DNA of 64,000 bases. Source: Desmodus rotundus. Its lineage: Eukaryota > Chordata > Mammalia > Chiroptera > Phyllostomidae. Below the pieces are notes generated by a model that was given only the letters and a program-made list of their open reading frames with translations, was not told the origin of the DNA and did not search any database. The stretch's first letter is position 1. The number at the start of each line of letters is the position of its first letter. Shown here piece by piece: positions 61,498 through 64,000 of the stretch. Location of the stretch: contig NC_071391.1 in the NCBI RefSeq assembly GCF_022682495.2, forward strand, positions 10,701,680 through 10,765,679, read 5' to 3'. A program made the position numbers and the translations under genes.

Positions 61498-61635
61498 TAG
61501 TGGTTTGCAACTGAGGGTGATTCTGTCCCCTGAGGGACATTCAGTAAGGGTTGGGGACATTTTTGGTCGTCATAATTGGTGGGAATAGTGTGCTACTGAC
61601 TTCTAGTGTGTACAGGAAAAGGATGCTGCTAAACA
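61498..61635. mobile_element. MER5A-like (hAT-Charlie) DNA element
   Basis: The stretch 'gggacatttttggtcgtcat' and 'gtgctactgacttctagtgt' followed by 'aggatgctgctaaac' matches the MER5A pattern as I recall it; the end is cut by a later L1. Confidence 0.65.
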
Positions 61636-61639
61636 TTTA

Positions 61640-61835
61640 ATTTATTTATTTAATTTATTTAATTTATTGTTCAAGTATAGTTTTCTGCCTTTTCCTCCCA
61701 CTCCTCCCGGTCCTCCCTGCCTCCCTCTCCCGTTTCCACCCCCATTGTTATTGTCCATGTGCCCTTTATAATTGTTCCTGGAAATCATTCACCCTTTTCT
61801 CCCATCATCCCATCCACTCTCCCCTCTGATCACTG
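61640..61835 (-). mobile_element. L1 3'UTR fragment
   Basis: T/A-rich start followed by the C-rich complement of the L1 G-rich 3'UTR ('ccatgtgccctttataattg'). It interrupts the MER5A-like element. Confidence 0.7.
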
Positions 61836-62964
61836 TAATTCATATGGATGTCATCACCGTGGCAACTCTAGTTAACAGTACTGTATTGCATATGTGAAAG
61901 TAGCTAGGAGAGGAGATCTTAATCACAGTTCTAGAACTCAGAGTCCAAAATCACAGCACCGGCAGGGTCTTACTCCTTCTGAAGGCTGTAGGGGAGAATC
62001 GTTCTTGCTTCTTGCAGCTTTTGGTGGCTCTTGACCTTCTTGGTTGCATGATGCTTGGCTGCACCACTCCAATCTCTGCTTCTATCTTCACATGATATTC
62101 TTCTCTGTGCCTTTGTATCTGTTTTCTAAACTTTCTGTGCCTGTCTGTCTCATAAGGACACTGGTCAGAGGATTGATTTAGTGCCCACCTTAAGTCAGGA
62201 TGATCTCATTCTCTTAAATGTGCAAAGGCCACATTGGCAGGTTCTAGATGAACATGTATTTAAAAGGGCCTACATTCAACCAGATACACATTGATATAGA
62301 TAGTTTAGAGTAAAAATTTCAAATACTTCTAATACTAAATAGATATTACTACAGCAAAACCTGAAGCTACAAGGGGAGGGGACGAAGTAATCAGAGAACA
62401 GAGTGCTGAGATAATAGAGGAGGGGACACCCTCGGGATCTGCAGTCATACAGCGCCAGGGACACCAAGAAGAGATAGAAACAAGGGCAAATGCAAAGCAA
62501 ACACTAAGATTCCCCCACTTCCGCCATCTTGGCTGCTGCTGGTTTTTCTCATTGGCCAAATCCAATCACAGTGTGGAGCAGGTCAGTAAACATATCTGAA
62601 GGAATGGGAAGATTAAAGAAAATACATCAGAGAACATAACTCTAATCCCTGATTATACAGCACACTCATTGAACATTGTATTGCTCGGGCAATCTCCTTA
62701 ACTCTCTAGTTCATAATGAGAGGAAAGATGCATTCTTCAGATTAGATTGTTACAACTGAGATAATCTGCGCTCTGATTACAGAGCAGCCCTTTTCTTAAC
62801 CTCATGACACAAAAGCCCCTGATCATAATGTGAGGCTCCTATGAGGACATTCATGAGCATCATTGAAAAACATAAGAACAAAAGTAGTTTTTTCGTGTTG
62901 TATCTGCATGGCCAACACCTCAGCAAAGTCTTTGGTAATTTCAAGTGATTGAATCACCTTAGAT

Positions 62965-63918
62965 TCAACTAAGTAATGACATAGTTAGTAGTTTTTTCAG
63001 TGCCACCACGATGTCTTTGTTCCTCAGAGTGTATATCATGGGATTCGACATCGGGATCAAAACGGTGTAGAAAAGAGAGATCAGTTTTCTGATTCCTTCA
63101 GACTGATTTGGTTTGGGTCGTAAATAAGTGATAGTAGCTGTGCCATAGAATAAGATGACAACTGTCAGGTGAGACGAACAGGTGGAGAAGGCTTTAGCCT
63201 TGTCTGTGGCTGATGACAATTTCAGAATGTTGGAAATAATTTTGCCATAGGAGGCAACGATCAACAGAAATGGAACTGTGACAAATACCACTGCAACTAC
63301 ATAGACTGCTATCTCATTCACAAACGTGTCCCCACAAGCTAGCTTGAATACTGGGGGGAGGTCACAGAAGAAATGATTAATTGTGTTAGATCCACAAAAG
63401 GGCAGAGAAAAAATCTGCCATGTTTGCCCGATTATGACGGGAACTCCACTGAGCCAGGAGGCAGTCACCAGCTGGACACAGACCTTCTGGTTCATCACTA
63501 CAGTGTAATGCAGAGGGTTGCAAATTGCCCCCTAGCGGTCATAATCCATCACTGTCAAAAGGAAACACTCTGAGCTTCCAAACATAAGGACGAAACACAT
63601 TTGTGTTGCACAAGCAAGCAAAGAAATGTTTCCTTTCTGGCTCACGAGGTCCATGAGCATTCTTGGGATAGTGACTGTTACATAACAGATTTCTAGAAAG
63701 GAAAAATTGCCGAGAAAAAAATACATGGGGGTCTGGAGAGCAGGGTCAATTTTTGTTATCAGGATAATGATGCTATTGCACATGAGGATGGTCAGATAGA
63801 TGACTAAGAATATCCCGAATAGAATCCACTGGGTATTGGGAGTATCAGAAAACCCCAAGAGAACAAATTCCATCATTGTAGTGACATTTGATTTTTCTGT
63901 TTTAAATTTGTTCTCCAT
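62965..63918 (-). pseudogene. OR10AG1: OR10AG1-like pseudogene, one nonsense change in the DRY motif
   Basis: Read from ATG 63,918 (MENKFKTEKSN) the frame runs to a TGA at 62,965 with a single interruption, a TAG at codon 129 (63,532-63,534). The motif there is MDYDR-stop-GAICNP where [12 protein letters not shown] is expected. The change fits TAC to TAG, and the neighbouring A-to-D and V-to-G changes are also unusual. All other hallmarks are intact ([47 protein letters not shown]). An acceptor (ccatatttgcag) abuts the ATG. The MEFVLLGFSD start, VTIPRML and GKIISNILKLSSA segments make this the locus most like human OR10AG1. The frame upstream of the ATG is intronic. Confidence 0.9.
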
Positions 63919-64000
63919 CTGCAAATATGGTAAATTCAAGATGGTTAATTCATTAATGTTCTTGAACCACATTCTGCTCTCCTATAAACTGGGCTAAATG

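Larger units (their letters stand above)
58388..62964. other. Intergenic region with old repeats
   Basis: No gene is evident. A GC-richer piece at 58,640-58,880 and another at 59,560-59,800 have short open frames without recognisable homology. The rest is AT-rich with L1, MER5A-like and an old LTR- or transposon-like remnant at about 61,860-62,270 ('cagttctagaactcagagtc', 'tcataaggacactggtcaga'), which I cannot name with confidence. Confidence 0.5.

Noticed and set aside
63919..63972. Upstream in-frame extension (MWFKNINELTIL...) of the OR10AG1-like frame
   Set aside because: It lies before a splice acceptor that abuts the ATG and matches no OR N-terminus; it is intron sequence.

Overview
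The window is mammalian nuclear DNA, most likely from a yangochiropteran (microbat) genome. Three tRNA-derived SINEs match the bat VES family as I know it. The L1 and half-L1 (HAL1) 3' ends carry the G-rich tract followed by a run like 'aataaa' plus poly(A) that I associate with bat elements. All recognisable genes are single-exon class II olfactory receptor (OR) genes or their relics, all on the minus strand. No rRNA, tRNA gene, CRISPR array or bacterial operon is present.

Region 1 (about 1-47,917) is an imperfect tandem array of segmental duplications. In plus-strand order a full unit reads: L1 3' end, non-coding block A, an OR5W2-like pseudogene, non-coding block C with a MIR, an OR5I1-like pseudogene fragment, non-coding block E, one OR family 5-like gene, and its 5' flank F. 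The OR5-like genes are OR-a (8455-9390, intact), OR-b (18742-19666, pseudogene by a 14-base deletion), OR-c (30446-31384, intact) and OR-d (38099-39031, intact, but with an odd NPxxY motif). Some units lost parts through deletions. Younger insertions (solo LTR, HAL1 elements, L1 3' ends, a hAT-like element) sit in only some copies, so the paralogous empty sites order the events. The clearest oddity is OR-d. Its coding region and downstream DNA match OR-a/OR-c, while its upstream flank is nearly identical to that of pseudogene OR-b, as if an unequal exchange close to the start codon joined one receptor to another gene's promoter side.

Region 2 (about 47,918-64,000) is mostly single-copy DNA with three OR family 10 (OR10AG1-like) loci: one intact gene (49998-50939), one heavily decayed pseudogene (about 57,455-58,387) and one nearly intact pseudogene with a single visible stop in the DRY motif (62965-63918). 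All three keep a splice acceptor directly against the ATG. The order OR5W - OR5I - OR10AG, all on one strand, matches my memory of the human chromosome 11q OR cluster.

The receptors act in olfactory sensory neurons as G-protein-coupled odorant receptors. They are not a pathway but alternatives of which normally one is expressed per cell, so the biology here is mainly birth, death and promoter reassortment of receptor genes. I saw no undescribed enzymatic or defence system. Start codons, stops and target-site duplications were read directly; family names and duplication relationships come from recognition and visual alignment, without database searches.
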